64,000 nucleotides of DNA from Stereum hirsutum FP-91666 SS1 (GCF_000264905.1 NW_006763136.1:1219485-1283484); one strand, 5' to 3'. Counted from the first letter of the stretch, positions 1 through 12,684 are shown. Numbers and translations: made by a program. Notes: generated by a model from the sequence alone, not told the origin.

Positions 1-2
1 AG

Positions 3-751
3 GCTTTCGAAAAGGAGCTCAATCAGTCGAAGGCTACCGATGGCGCCAACGGAGATGCAGATGAGGATGGCGAGGATATCCCTAACGGTAAAGACCTCGA
101 AGATGTCGATGAGGCTGAGCTTGGGGAGGATATCTTCGATCGTGGTGGCGAGGCCCCCACAGGTGTCGACGCCGGAACCGAGCCATGGCTTACCTCCGAT
201 CGCGACTACTACTATACCGAACTCCTCTCCCGCTTCTACGCCTCCCTCCATGCTTCCAACCCCGCTCTCCTCACTTCATCTGGCAAGAGGTACACGATCG
301 CCCCGCCGAGCATTCATAGGGAGGGAAACAAGAAGAGTATCTTCGCCAACATCGGTGATATCTGCAAGAGGATGCATAGGCAGCCGGAGCATGTTATTCA
401 GTACCTGTTCGCTGAGTTGGGTACGACTGGAAGTGTGGACGGTAGCGGGCGGTTGGTTATCAGGGGTCGTTTCCAGCAAAAGCAGATCGAGAACGTCTTG
501 AGGCGATACATCGGTATGTTGTTCATTTCCATCACTTCTGTCGTTGATCAGTCCAATAATACTAATACTCGGTTTCACCAGTCGAGTACGTCACTTGCAA
601 GACTTGCAAATCCCCCGATACACTCCTCACCAAGGAGAACCGTATCTTCTTCATGGCCTGCGAGTCTTGTGGCTCAAGACGGTCCGTCAACGCAATCAAG
701 TCTGGTTTCCAAGCCCAGGTCGGGAAGAGAAGCAAGAACAGGACTGGATAG
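3..751 (+). CDS. SUI3: Translation initiation factor eIF2 subunit beta (5' partial)
   Basis: This is the C-terminal part of eIF2-beta, the subunit of the eIF2 ternary complex that contacts eIF5 and eIF2B and helps deliver Met-tRNAi to the 40S ribosome in the cytoplasm. The gene enters the window already open; the N-terminal lysine blocks lie upstream. Two exons are visible (3-513 and 582-751), joined in phase across a 68-nt GT-AG intron. An acidic stretch is followed by the core domain, including RHPEHVIQ-like text (read as [16 protein letters not shown]) and [19 protein letters not shown]. The C2-C2 zinc ribbon is complete, with Cys pairs in TCKTCKS and ACESCGS. The protein ends soon after the ribbon, as in orthologs. 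It lies tail to tail with the RBR ligase gene, about 190 bp away. Confidence 0.95.
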
Positions 752-943
752 ATGTCTTGTCGGGTGGCGGTGGCGGTCTCAGAATTGGAGTTGGGACACG
801 CGTGTTGTATTGTAGGAGGCTCATACACCTGTTGTATCATCGATCTCATCACCCTTCGCTTGCAATATGCATGTGTTCGTTCTCTGTTATCACGCTACTC
901 TGTGCTCGAATCGACAGTTGTACAGTACAATGGGTCACAGTCC

Positions 944-3900
944 CTACCCTCCATATCCTCCATGTGCCGCCCGCATATGTCGATAAACCCCACCATCGCT
1001 CGCATCATCCCTAAACGTCTTCAAACACACCCAACAAATGTGTATCTTGCACATCGCACACCGAATATGATTGCAGCCCCCATTCTTCTGGATATCAGCG
1101 CTGCATCCTGGACACGTCTTCACCCCATTGTGCACCTTCCACTCCAGAAACATCTTCGTGTTTTCGGAGATTCCGCTCTTGAACTCTTCGCACGTTAAGC
1201 CGTCGTGATACTCTGCATGACAGTTCGGACAGACGCGTTCGAGACAGGAGGGACAGAGGAGGACAGTTCCTGCTCGGCCTGGACGGTAGATGGTCGGACA
1301 GTCGACGCTGGGACAGTAGTGGAAGTCGTGGGGACGGGCGTTGACGTAGGAACGGAAGGAATTATCGAATAGACGTGATTCTTCGTCTGGCGAGAGGAGA
1401 TCGCGGATGACGGAGAGCGGGATTGGTGTCCCGCATGTCTGACCGGTTTCTTTCTCCTTGACGCATAATAAGGAGTCAAAGGACGTGGTGTCGGTTCCGG
1501 CTTGGAGAAGGCGGCGAAGACAATCGGTGTCGTAGACGTGACCGCAGGGCAGACTGGTTGGATCATCGGCTTCGCATAAGCACACGGGGCAGACGTCTTC
1601 CTCGTCACCGTTCACCTCTGGGGACGTCGCACTTTGTTTGGCCAACAGACGGTCGATGGCACGACGGACGGCCGCGACAGCCTGGTCATCTCCCTTGACA
1701 GTAATGGTCCGAGTCACGATGTCGAAGACAACCGTTTCCTCCCCAAGATCCCTCTGTATATCCCGCAAACCGCCGCCCAACAATGCCCTCAACCAGCTCT
1801 TCTGCACCTCGATGATATGGTGCTGAGCCGACATCTCCTCGATCTTGGCAACAATCTTGTTCTCCACCCATTCGGTTACCGGGTCATCGCCGCAAACTCT
1901 GATCTCGCGGAGGCGAGGATCACATCTGATGAAAGTAGAAGATTCCGTCTGTATTCCATCGAGGAGGGTCTTTCCTGATATCGTGGCGAAGAAGTCGTGC
2001 CACAGCACCTCCCCAACCGAGTTCATCAGCCTGTGACCTTGAACAGCCTTTTCCAGTGCTCGTTTCGTCCAACTGAGAGACTTCGCATCGGGACCATAAA
2101 CGCGAACGCAAACAGGATCGACCGGAACTCCTCCTTCCCCTTGGTCATAGTACCGCAACTGGCAACATCCATCCGTCGTAGCTCGTAACCGATCCAAATC
2201 GTCACGTAGGACGATGAATTGTGCACGGGGGAGGAGGTACTTGACGGTATGAATCTGTTCCAACCACAACGGCCCGTTGCGAAGGAACTCTTGACGTGTC
2301 TGGTGTACTTTGTCGACGGCTCGGGCGGCGTCCTCTGCAGCGGAGAATTGGACCCATGCTGTCATTTTTGTGGCTTTGGAGGAGAGGGGCATGACGTCGA
2401 AGGAGTCGAGGTGACCGTACCCTGTGAGGAGGTCACGGATACGGTCGATTGCGACGTGTTTGATATAGGATGGTTGGCCGAATGCGATATGGCTTGCCTG
2501 GGTGAATGATTTCAAGTTCACTTTATCGGCGGGGAGTAAAGGAAGGAGGCCCTCCAGGGTGACGCTGAAGGGTCCATTCCCGCGGCCGGTGGGTATCTGG
2601 AATTTAGCATGGACCGTACGGTCTTTGAATGTTTGCCCGTTGAGACGCTTAGCCTGGGCCCTTGCCTTAGACAGGTGTCCATAATGGGCCTGCAAAAGAA
2701 TCGCAGATTATTCAGCTTGGACGACGCGTAGGCGGAATCGGAAAATGGGAAGAACGGTTAGGCTTACCCATGCCACAGTACTCGGAGCATACCAAGAAAC
2801 TCTGACCTTCGTACTCCGCAGAGTAGCAGGCCCAACCGCTACCGCCCGCAAATCAAACCGAGCTGACAAGGTGAATTGTCCCAGTTCGCGGTCGCTGAGG
2901 CCTTCCACTGCGTATGCTGCATCGGCTACGTCAGTGTATTCGATCCTGGCCGATGTTCCATCGTATGTGATGCTCTTGACCTCTCCAAAGGATTCGGCGA
3001 GTTCGATGAAGGCGAGACGGGATGCGTCAGCTGGGACGTTGGAGACGGCGACTGTTTTTGATTCAAATGCGGTTATGAGCCTTTGGACGATCGCTCCTGG
3101 TCCGAAGTAAGCTTTGCAGCCAGAATAATTGCGGATGATCGAGTCGTTGTTGGCCAGGTTGTGGCCTTCATGGCTTGCGATCTCCCCGCGGGCCTTCGTT
3201 TGCTCCTCTTCGTGTACAGCGCTCGGTTGATCTGTGATCTGATTGACACCCGATTTCAAAACTTTTAGAAGCAGAGGGACCACAGACAATAATGACGCAC
3301 TACTAGCGGTGGCGCATTGGCTTGTTCGTGGAGTTCGGGCGAAAGAGTCTCATTCGGGCCCTCCACATTCTGAATAAGTGCGTCGTGTGAATATGGGCAG
3401 TCAATTCGAGTGCATCGGCCTTGCTGAAAGAATCGACATGCAGCTTTGTTTGCCACTGGGGGTTTCTAAGAGTGACCTCCTCATCAGTCAAGCAACAAGG
3501 GTGTCCGTCTCTGGCAAGGCTTACGAACCACGAAGGGAGTAGGAGGGGGATGTGATATGGTCATGACTTCTCGTACGCTCGGGGAAGGCTCGTAGTGAGA
3601 AAAGGGACAGTCAACACGGCTACAGTTTCCTTGGGCGAAGAATTTGCATGGACCAAAGGGTTTTGGCAAGGGTACGGTCGTTGGAGCTGCAGAGGTTACA
3701 AAAATCAATATGAAGCTTGTTGAAAAATCAACGGTCAAAATACTGACTCTGCATCGGCGGTGAGATATGAGCTAGTCGACATTTCCCTCCAAACATGCAA
3801 GTACCTTTACTGAAGTAGGGACATATACCAAGTTCAGCCTGAGGCTTCGGCCACCTCGTCGCCGGCGTCATTGTCGGGGTTAAAGCAGCCGGGACCGCAT

Positions 3901-3973
3901 GGGGGTTCTTGCATTTATCTCCAAAGGTGCATTTGCCTTGAAGCCAGAAACTACAAGGAGGTTTTGTATACAT
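944..3973 (-). CDS. CCCH zinc-finger / RRM-like / RBR-type E3 ubiquitin ligase
   Basis: Predicted RING-between-RING ubiquitin ligase with an RNA-binding N-terminus. Five exons (3973-3748, 3686-3525, 3455-3301, 3238-2768, 2689-944) add up to exactly 919 codons plus stop. The ATG at 3973 is the first methionine before the first zinc finger. The first part carries four CCCH fingers: CSFWLQGKC, CPYFSKGTC, CKFFAQGNC and CRFFQQGRC. An RRM-like segment follows (KTVAVSNVP ... SARIEYTDVADAAYAV). The C-terminal 200 residues or so hold RING1 (CPVCLCE ... CGHVYDTDC), an IBR (CPSVDCPTIY ... CPNCHAEYH) and RING2 (CPGCSADIQKNGGCNHIRC). The conserved RING2 cysteine that would carry the ubiquitin thioester is present in the GGCNHIRC segment. 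Coupling of CCCH fingers to RBR suggests an RNA-associated substrate or location; that is inference. The middle of the protein is not assigned. Confidence 0.88.
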
Positions 3974-4343
3974 GATTGAGTTCAAGAGTTATCAGGATCG
4001 CTGCAAGCAAGCTGTCTCGGTGATCGATGCTCGAGTCTAAGGGGGAAACGATTATGGGTGGGCAGCGGGCAAGAGCAGACTTCTGGAGACATATTTGAGT
4101 CCTATGAATTAGACGCTGCCTCATGATGAGAAGAGCTAGGCTTCAAGGGAGATCGAATGGAGCGATGTGGACGAGAGCAAGAGCATCCCCAGGTAAGCGA
4201 CGACGCCACACGAACTCTGAACGCATGATATTCTCACGCCACCGACGCGTCACAATATTGACATTGTCCATTTGGTAATATTGTGACACTTCGACTCAGT
4301 CGAAAGGACTTTGCTCCCAACACCCAACGACCAACGTTCAGCA

Positions 4344-6113
4344 ATGGTCTCTGCCGACAATCTCAACTTCGATGTCCTCGAACTCATGTTCTCGTACCTG
4401 TCTGGTTATGATCTTGCATCCATCGCTCAAGTTAGTCGGTCATTTCTGGCAGGCGTCATTCCCCGCCTGTACAAGATCATCGTATACCGTATGAGCCATG
4501 CGAAGCTATATTCACAGGTGCGTTTATATCAATAATTTCCTCGTACATGAAGGCATAAAGCTCTCCCCAGGTTATGTCGCCATTTGCAGTTATCTTGGCC
4601 CATCCGAACCTCGCTATCCATGTCCGAAGGGTCGGTGCGTCTACCTCCGTTGATTCTATTATCTCTCGACCTAAGACTATTGTCAGAGATTCGCTACGTA
4701 CCCCGGCTAGAGTCAAATCTCAAGACACAGCCTCATCCCCGGTTCTTACTTGAATGTGCAAAAGTCCTCACATCTGCTGTTAACCTCCAAACCTTCACCT
4801 GCACTCCCCAAGAGATTCTTCCTTCATTTCTTTCTTCATTGCCGAATAAGGAACGTCTCACAACCCTTCGAATCAACGCCCACTTGACAACGGACCAGAC
4901 GGAGCTTTTGACGTCGATAACAGGGCTGAAGAGCTTGACGCTGGAGAACGCGTCTTGGATAGTGGTGGACTCGTTGCCAAAGTGGGCGGAGAAATTGCAG
5001 GAGACCCTGACGCATCTCACCATACACGTGAGTCTATATCCAACATAGGTTCTACCGTGGTTCGCCAAAACTCACTCCGTTTGCGATTACGACTCTGTAA
5101 TAGCTCGCGCACGATCTCAATGATCAAGTCCTGCAAGGGACCTTGTCGCACCTTCCAAAGCTTCGCGGCCTCCATGTCATCGGATGTTCCCCCGTCGACC
5201 ATGTCGATATCATTCGCGCTACTTCGCATACACCTCTTCTAGAGAGCTTAGCCATGTCTACGGCAGTCAGTCTTTGTTCTATCCCCCCCTTATGTCACCA
5301 AACCGTACATCCTCTTACACCTATCTTAGGACAATCACCGCCAGCTTCCAGGCTATGTCCCAGCGCTCACCCACCTCCGTCATCTCGCCCTCGACTCCGA
5401 TAATCATACCCGAAATGCATCGGCTGCCGTAGGAGCACTCTGGTCTGCCATATTCTCAACAATGAACCTAGCTGCCTCGCCCATCTCTTCAGTCGCCCTT
5501 AGACCATGCATGCGTATGTCATGCGAAAGTGTCATCAAGGACCTGCTGAAGGCGCACGCGAATACACTACGGTTTATAAGCCTTCTGAATTGTACTGTGG
5601 ACAACAAGCAAGTGGGGGATATTGCTCAGAAGTGTGTGCAGCTGGAGAGGCTAAGCTTGCCAATCATGGAGGCAGTGGATCTGGTGAGTCTCCTGATTCT
5701 TTTTCCTCTGGTCTCCTCGTCATGGAGTAAGGCTGTGAACTGACGGCTCCTAATAATATCGCAGAGAGGTTTCCGTCTGGCTCTCGCCAAGTCTAGTTCG
5801 GTCCATACGGTTGTCGATGTAGGTGATGCGCATTCTGTCCATGGGCCACGCAAAGTCCTCCGTACAGATTTCGTTCGGAAAACAATGGAGGCGGTGCCTT
5901 CGTTGCGCAAGGTTGTGTCCGAGAATAAATACTGGACGGTACGTTCTCACTACAACGGCCGTGTCGTCGTAGGTGCGGTTTAGTTGATCAGCCATTCTAT
6001 TGACGATGCAGGGAAAATCGACCCCAGACGGGGCAAACGTTCATCTGGAAAAGAAAACGCCACAGACCACGTCGTTCTGGTTCTTACCGCCCGCTCTTGT
6101 GCTCGAAGCCTAA
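4344..6113 (+). CDS. F-box-like protein
   Basis: A 456-residue protein encoded by seven exons (4344-4517, 4571-4634, 4687-5027, 5104-5265, 5330-5683, 5765-5938, 6012-6113); all junctions are GT-AG and the total divides by three. The N-terminus has an F-box-like segment (NFDVLELMFSYLSGYDLASI, then QVSRSFLAGVIPRLYKII), the usual Skp1-binding module of SCF ubiquitin ligases. The rest is a leucine-rich series of short segments such as LTTLRINAHL, LKSLTLENASW, LTHLTIHV and LRGLHVIGCSP, which fits a degenerate leucine-rich repeat substrate-binding domain. Such F-box/LRR-like genes are greatly expanded in Agaricomycetes, and most have no known substrate. The ATG at 4344 is chosen because it directly precedes the F-box and lacks an in-frame upstream ATG. 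Confidence 0.75.
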
Positions 6114-7839
6114 TTCTATTTCAACTTTACATTCCACATAGTTCCATATGCCGTGTTTCCTTGATGCTGTTGTTACTTTATGATACCTTTTTGACCGTGT
6201 ATTGCCGTGAGCCATTCAATCTGTAGCAAAACCGCATGCAATTGTCGTATGTCACTGACCAAAGCCTTGTACGAGAGAGTTGTTAGATTTCCTTGCTCCG
6301 CCTTGTCACTACATTTCTGTTTTTGGTATGGCCTTTGTGCTAAGCCACTGGAAAATCCTCTTGAGCGTTCAAACGACGCACAAGACGCCGGCGCCGCATG
6401 GGAGGGATCGGCAGAGGCACTCCCAACTTCCTCGAACAAATCTTTCGAAGGATCTCGGCGAGGGGCACCCCAGGTACATATGTTTACAAGCTGGTGCTTT
6501 GTTCTCAAGTCTGCAAGAGCGCAATCTTGTGAACTGTCAATATCGCCGTCGTTCCGTGAGGACCCTTTTGGGTCGGCGAACGTAGTCGCCATCGTGTCGG
6601 GCCATGGTGCTTTCCACGCGGCATTTCAAGCACCGCGAAAGCCCGCGCGTGGCACGAGTCGGAATCAAATTGTTCTCCCTCACTTGAACTTCAGAACTCT
6701 CATGCGTGCGATGGACACAGTATCTATCCATGTACCACCCACATCACGATGACATCAGTTACCTGCTTGCTCCTTGTGTCTTGTCTCTAACAGCTTCGCT
6801 GCGCGGTCCCAAGCAAGTCTACCAGTGACCTTACTCGGTCAGCTTGAAGTCCTCCTACCATCTTCCATCGTAATGATGAAAGGTACGAACGAGGTACTCC
6901 TACTGCTCACACATCTTACGGAGCTAGATACCGTTCGGAATCCTTGACATCTGCTATATAAACAGAGAAGACCGGATCCATTCAACTTTCCTTTCTCGCT
7001 GCTTGACCTGGCTCCTCCTGTGCTAAGTATTTTGTTGTCTGGCCCCGGAGCCGATGCATCACAGGAAACAGATGTAGAAAATCTGCAATACTGTACATCC
7101 ATGGCTTGTGAAACAAGATAATTTGGGTACATCTTTAGGTCGTCTTCAGTTACCTGCCTGGAATTCAGTCCCGTGGGCCACGAGGACACGGCTTAGATGT
7201 GGCACATTGTCGGAGACCAGAATTTTCCGTTCAAGTAGACAACCGGCTGCGACTCTTGAGATGCCTAGCATCATGTCACATGTTATGACAGTTATCCGAA
7301 TCAAGTTTTGTTGGATCTATCACACTGCGGGAGACCAGTACACATCCACGTCTCGAAGTATCATGACGAAGGCCTCCCAACTCTGGTTCCTCCAGCAAAG
7401 TACTATGCTCTCAGGCATTGTTGTGCTTTGTTCTCTCCAAGGTCTTGTCTTTTTACTTGATCTAAACATACGGCCACCCAATTGACGCAGTTCACTCTCT
7501 TCGGTGCGGCTTTCTAAATACAGCACCGCTACTCCCCTCCACTGCCGACTTGAAGAGAACAGGCGAGCTCTCCAAGTCCAACGGGTATGATGGACGCCTC
7601 CCTTCCAAGTAGTTCAGCCGTGTGCCACGCTTCCACGACGCTCGCGGGGCTTCCCAGCTCATGAGAAGAGTGGCGTTCTTTGTTCTGCTTTTGGCGACTT
7701 ATCGAACCTGTCGTAGGTGCTTGATTCCATGATATACCTTTCGGTCGGCATCGCTGGGGTATAAGAGGGAGCAGGCGTCGTAGCTTGGAATCCCCCAGCT
7801 TTTTGCTCGGTTCACATCGTTCCCCCGTCTCAAGGTCGA
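6114..7839. other. Intergenic region, no supported gene
   Basis: Open frames on both strands here (for example plus 6207-6752 and minus 6173-6592) have no recognisable domain and no coherent exon structure. The 3' end of the F-box gene and the promoter of the S41 peptidase gene must lie inside. A TATA-like CTATATAAAC occurs near 6952-6961, but no gene follows it closely. Confidence 0.5.
7760..7767 (+). promoter_or_regulatory. TATA-like element of the S41 peptidase gene
   Basis: TATAAGAG lies about 73 nt upstream of the ATG at 7840, a typical spacing for a fungal core promoter. It is assigned by motif and position only. Confidence 0.45.
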
Positions 7840-10800
7840 ATGATGCTCTCATCGCCTTCGCGTACCTTCGTTCTTGCGGCCATGACAACGGCCCTTAATT
7901 CTGTCATTGCGTCACCTACGGCCGTAACGGCGGCGACAGATCCGTGTGCTGCCATTGCTGGACAGACCTTCGTACCTGTAGCCAACGCGTTGGCTTGCCA
8001 GAAGTCTTTTCCTTTCAACGAAACGCTCCGGCAGAACGTGTTGTCGGTTGTCTCCCGCGTTTTCGATTTTTATACTTTCGAGGATTATTATTTGGACTCT
8101 CCTCCGCCCTTCCAAGAGTCAACAACAAATATCCGGTCGGAGTTGGCCAGGATTAACTCGACGGTGTACGAGGTAAGAAAGGCCTATCTCTCCCACTCCT
8201 AAAACTTCTACCTCCTGAAACCAGTATTTCTCCCTTCAGACGGATTATGAGTTCAACCAGGATCTCTACAATTTCACCAATCAACTGAATGACGGCCACA
8301 CATGTAGGCCACTTTCACAGGCATCCCTTTCTCAGCAGGGAACTGACTGGATTTTTTTTTACCTTCAGTATGGGAATCCAACTGCTACTTCTTCAGCTGG
8401 GAAAACATCCTCCCCACACCAATCGTCGCCCTCTCGACCTCAGACGGAACGGACACCAGCAACCCTCCTATTTTTGTCGCCCCCGATACCGTAGCATTCA
8501 TCGAACTCATCGGCGATCCCTTCACTTCCTTCTTCACCTCCATCAACTTCGACTGGCAACGTCTCGCTGGTGCTCAAGTCACATCCATCGAGGGCATGGA
8601 CCCTTGGGATCACGTCGATATGCTTGCGGATACGGTGACGGGCGCGTATCTGGACCACAACGTGAGGGTGAACAGCGTATTTACTTCGTATAGGCTTTCG
8701 GGCGACTCGTTCAGTCAAAGATTTGGGGACTTCTCTGGGAGGTTGTTCTCGGATGTAGAGGGGGTAACGATGACGGTGATACCGGTGAACGAGACGAAGG
8801 AAGAGACGGTGTTCGTGCCGTTCTTGTCTGTATTTATGGGTAATGATTTCACCGATGCTGATTCATAGTATGTGGCGCGACCTATCTCCTCTTTGTATGA
8901 CAACACGCTGATGTTTTCATTCGTAGCTGGGCGAATAACTGCGCTGCTGTTGACGGTACCAATGGTATCGACCGGCGTATGCCCCCTTCGAACGGCCGCA
9001 GTATATCCAGCCCCACCAAACCACAACCCATGGGTATCTCCAAACCTTCCCCAGAAAACATCGGCCTGCCAGAACCCTTCCAGCCCACTCTACCTCAACT
9101 CGGTGGTTCGGCCGGAGTCATGAAGTCTTTCCTCCTTGAGGATAATCAGACGGGTGTCGTGAGTGCTGATTTTACGGTCATAAACGACTAACGGGTACTA
9201 ACGGGCTATGGTCACTGTGTTTAAACGACTGTACGGGTGTAGATGTTCGTCGGGTCGTTTGAGGATGACTTTTCCGAGTTTCAGAGCAATACGCAGGCGG
9301 CGGTCACCGCGCTTCAGCAGGCGGGCGTGACGCGCGTTTTGATTGACCTGACCAACAACAACGGTAAGCCGACCTCGATTCCCCATGGAGTCTTCTTCGT
9401 TGGGAAGCCACTCACTTTGTTCCTTCTCCATCTCCTTTACCTAGGAGGCTTTGTGTGTTTGGGCGTATTTTTGCACTCATATTTTGCAGGTTCTAATTTT
9501 GGTTACGCGCGAGTACCTCAATCTATCATTTATGTACGTTATAATGGCTGATGTTGTCATTGTGGACTTTTTAGCGGCTACGAAAGCACGGTACGGGGAA
9601 ATGAGCTCGCCCAGAAACTCGTGGCCGCGAATATCGAGCTAGGACTCACTGATGACCTGACGAACTATGCTCCCAGTAACTGTGAGCCCTCCTCCATCAA
9701 ATCATTATAGCCCTTTTCTTGCTGCTAAGCTTTTTTCGATCACCTTAGACGCTTTCTTGAATGACACGCCCTTCCTGGATACTACCAACTACATGAGCCC
9801 GTTGGTCCCGACGACAATTAATGGACAGAGTGATCCGACTTCGCAGAGGCTTCATGTAAGCCTCTATCCTTTTCTTGCTACTAACGGACACTGCTCCTTG
9901 GAATCTCTGACAGTGGATTGTCTATGTAGGATATTTGCAACAATCAATTCACCGTACCGATCCCTGAGGACCCACCCTTCGATCTCGCGTAAGTACATAG
10001 ACTCGCCCTGCTCAATTAGTCTGCACAAAAACCATGCTTGACGCTTTTTGTGAACGGCCGCTAGAAACGTCGCCATCGGTACGTTCACTTTCTACCTTTC
10101 TATAGACGGGCATCTGATCATCTCACGTTCATGGATAGTGAGCAATGGGAACTGTGCATCTACGTGTGCTCAATTTTCTACGATCATGACCGAGAGACAC
10201 AATACGACGCAGATCGTGTTTGGAGGCAAGCCTGGAGAGAGTATTGAGTTCAAGGGTCAGTCATCACCCCAAAATGAATTTTATGAATGAACGAGAACGA
10301 GACTAACGAGCGGAATGGTGACAGGCATGGCCGGAGAGCAGGTCCTGGAATGGACGGATTTGGACACGGAGATTAAGACAGCGGGTCTGAAAGATGTAAG
10401 TAATTCGTTCCAGCTCCATCTTTTGTGGAGTCACGTACCTTCTTGATTCACCTGTTCTTGATGCTTCTAGGATCCCTTGGCCCCGCCTGACCTGTGAGTT
10501 TCCTCGATGACCTAGTACGAAGGGCTTAACTAACGACTTCACTCCGTAGCCTTGTCTCTGCCGATATGCGGTTAGTTTTTCTTCGCTCAGGCTGAAACTT
10601 TTCACTTACATTAAAACTCACGTCACGCCCACCTGATGAAAGACACAATTGGAGGACATGCTATAGCTTCTTCGACGAAAGCACACCAATCGGTGAGTCA
10701 ATCTCCACAGAGCTCCCCAATGTCTCGCGCTAACTGACGTCTTTTTCTTCAGCATACTTCTCTGAGCAGCCGAAACGTATGTCTTCTTTACCTTGATTGT

Positions 10801-10985
10801 GGAGCTTTGCTCCTCACTCACGCTTTCATTCGCGAACAGTGCGTTTCTCGTATACGGCGGATACGTACAACAACCCTCAAAACGTTTGGACGTTTGCGTA
10901 AGTCGCCTAGTGCCTCGACATCGTACTCACAACCGCTGGCTCACGACCATATATCTCTTCCAGTGCGAGCAAGGCCTTTGACTGA
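7840..10985 (+). CDS. Secreted peptidase S41 family protein (CPAF-like)
   Basis: Eighteen exons join without a phase error into 661 codons. The N-terminus (MMLSSPSRTFVLAAM ... SVIASPT) looks like a signal peptide, so the product is probably secreted. Family features of the S41 tail-specific protease clan are visible: FNQDLYNFTNQLNDGHT contains the Asp-Gly-His segment of the catalytic His, VLIDLTNNNGG is the conserved core strand and Gly turn, and GNCASTCAQFS is the nucleophile region with the probable catalytic Ser. Fungal relatives include secreted CPAF-type S41 proteins and the UstP-type peptidase-like proteins of RiPP clusters; no RiPP precursor or UstY-like gene is seen here, so that role is not supported. 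The 66-nt intron 9509-9574 starts with GCGAGT and works only as a GC-AG intron. Late exons are tiny (14, 23, 21, 24 and 22 nt). Confidence 0.85.
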
Positions 10986-11730
10986 GGTGACTTGCGAGCG
11001 TCGAGAAGATATTTATTGGGACATTGCTTGTTTTCCTATGTGCTCTATTTTGGGTTGACCGTCGTGCTCGCAGCCAGGCGTATTTGCCGCTGCGGATCAT
11101 ACACATGCTTTCGATGATTTCACCTCTAATCCTTTTTGACACCCCCTGTAGCCATCACATGTCTTCTAGTCCTCTCGAGTCTCCGTCATGAATTCCAGAT
11201 GCGTTTATGTACCTAGTCGCTTCGAGAGCATTATGATGCTCCGTCACTCCGAGCAGGCAAAGCGTGATGGTGATCGTGAATACTCGGGTCGATCCTAGCA
11301 CAGTGCGTCGAGGCGTTGGGCCTGCTGGGGCTCGAGCGGAGCCACTGTCCGTCGCCACCCGAGCTATCATACATGTCAAGTGCCTGTCGGACTCCCGAGT
11401 ATCAATTCCTGAGCGTTCTCGCTACTTTATGGTTGTGTTTTCTGTGGATCAAGAGAGCAGAAAGTCAAATAAAGAGCAGGAGAGAGGATGGTAGCGGGAG
11501 TGGGAAGAAATTCTGGGAAGGGGCGAGATTAGATCAGACGAATTATCGATCTTGGATTTGGCAATGCGAGTCGACGGAAAAGGATTGACGTCAATTTCCG
11601 GGCCCGACGGAATCGACCTCCGACGTCGCTTTTAACCCGCGCTCGCCCTCTTTTCTCTCCACCACCATCTCCCACCACAAACCCCCTCCATTTTATTTTC
11701 CTTCACCAACCACCTCGACCAACAAAAATC
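10986..11730 (+). promoter_or_regulatory. Intergenic region and pyrimidine-rich leader of the aldolase gene
   Basis: No gene is supported. A plus frame at 11316-11588 has a hydrophobic stretch but no family match and no clear start. The last 95 nt before the aldolase ATG (about 11636-11730) are strongly C/T-rich and end in CAACAAAAATCATGG, a layout typical of strongly expressed fungal glycolytic genes. Confidence 0.5.
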
Positions 11731-12643
11731 ATGGGTGTTCTCGACGTTGTACCTGTGAGTATCATCGTCTGGTTGTTGGTATAGAGAGTATTGCTCATAC
11801 AGCGTCTGTGGCCCCTGACAGGCTGGTGTTTTGACTGGCGAGAACGTTCGCAAGCTCTTCGACTATGCTAAGGAGCACAAAGTACGTATCCTTACTACTC
11901 ATCATTGATCGTACGAGGAAGTTAAATGGCATAATTTATCTCTTACTATGTTCTCTGCGTCTTGACAGTTTGCGATTCCTGTGCGTATCTTTCTCACATC
12001 GTCATACACCGATCTGTACTGATCATGCATTCAAACAGGCCATCGTGAGTTTACGATAGCATGTTTCCCATATCCGAGCTCTTGTTAATGTATATCCATC
12101 CAGAACGTAACCTCCTCCTCGACCGCCAACGCTGTTCTCGAGGCCGCTCGGTGCGCCCAGATTCTTACTTAGCGTTCACGCTCAAACTTACGATCTCTTC
12201 AGGGATATCAAGGCTCCCATCATCCTCCAGGTCTCCCAGGGCGGAGCTGCCTACTTCGCTGGCAAGGGTCTTGCCAACGACAAGCAGCAGGCCTCCATCA
12301 CCGGTGCCGTTGCCGCCGCCCACCATATCCGTACCGTCGCCAAGGCTTACGGCGTGTAAGCTCATTTTTTTTTTCATGAGCCCCTATGTCTCATTTCCAC
12401 GCCACAACTGACATGCCCACGATTAGCCCCGTCGTCCTCCACTCCGACCACTGCGCCGAGAAGCTTCTTCCTTGGTTCGATGGCATGCTCGCCGCTGACG
12501 AGGAGTACTTCAAGATCCACCAAGAAGCCCTCTTCTCCTCGCACATGCTCGACCTCTCGGAAGAGTCAAAGGAGGACAACATCGCCACTTGCGTGAAGTA
12601 CTTCGAGCGCATGGCTCCCATCGGTCTCTGGCTTGAGATGGAG

Positions 12644-12684
<41 letters not shown>

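Noticed and set aside
6207..6752. 181-codon plus-strand open frame in an intergenic region
   Set aside because: No domain, competing frames of similar quality on both strands, and no promoter or splice signals nearby.
7840..10985. RiPP (ustiloxin-like) biosynthetic cluster around the S41 peptidase
   Set aside because: No UstY/DUF3328 gene, no repeat-containing precursor and no tailoring oxidase are present nearby.
11316..11588. Small plus-strand frame with a hydrophobic helix upstream of the aldolase gene
   Set aside because: No start context, no homology that I recognise, and it lies in the probable promoter region.
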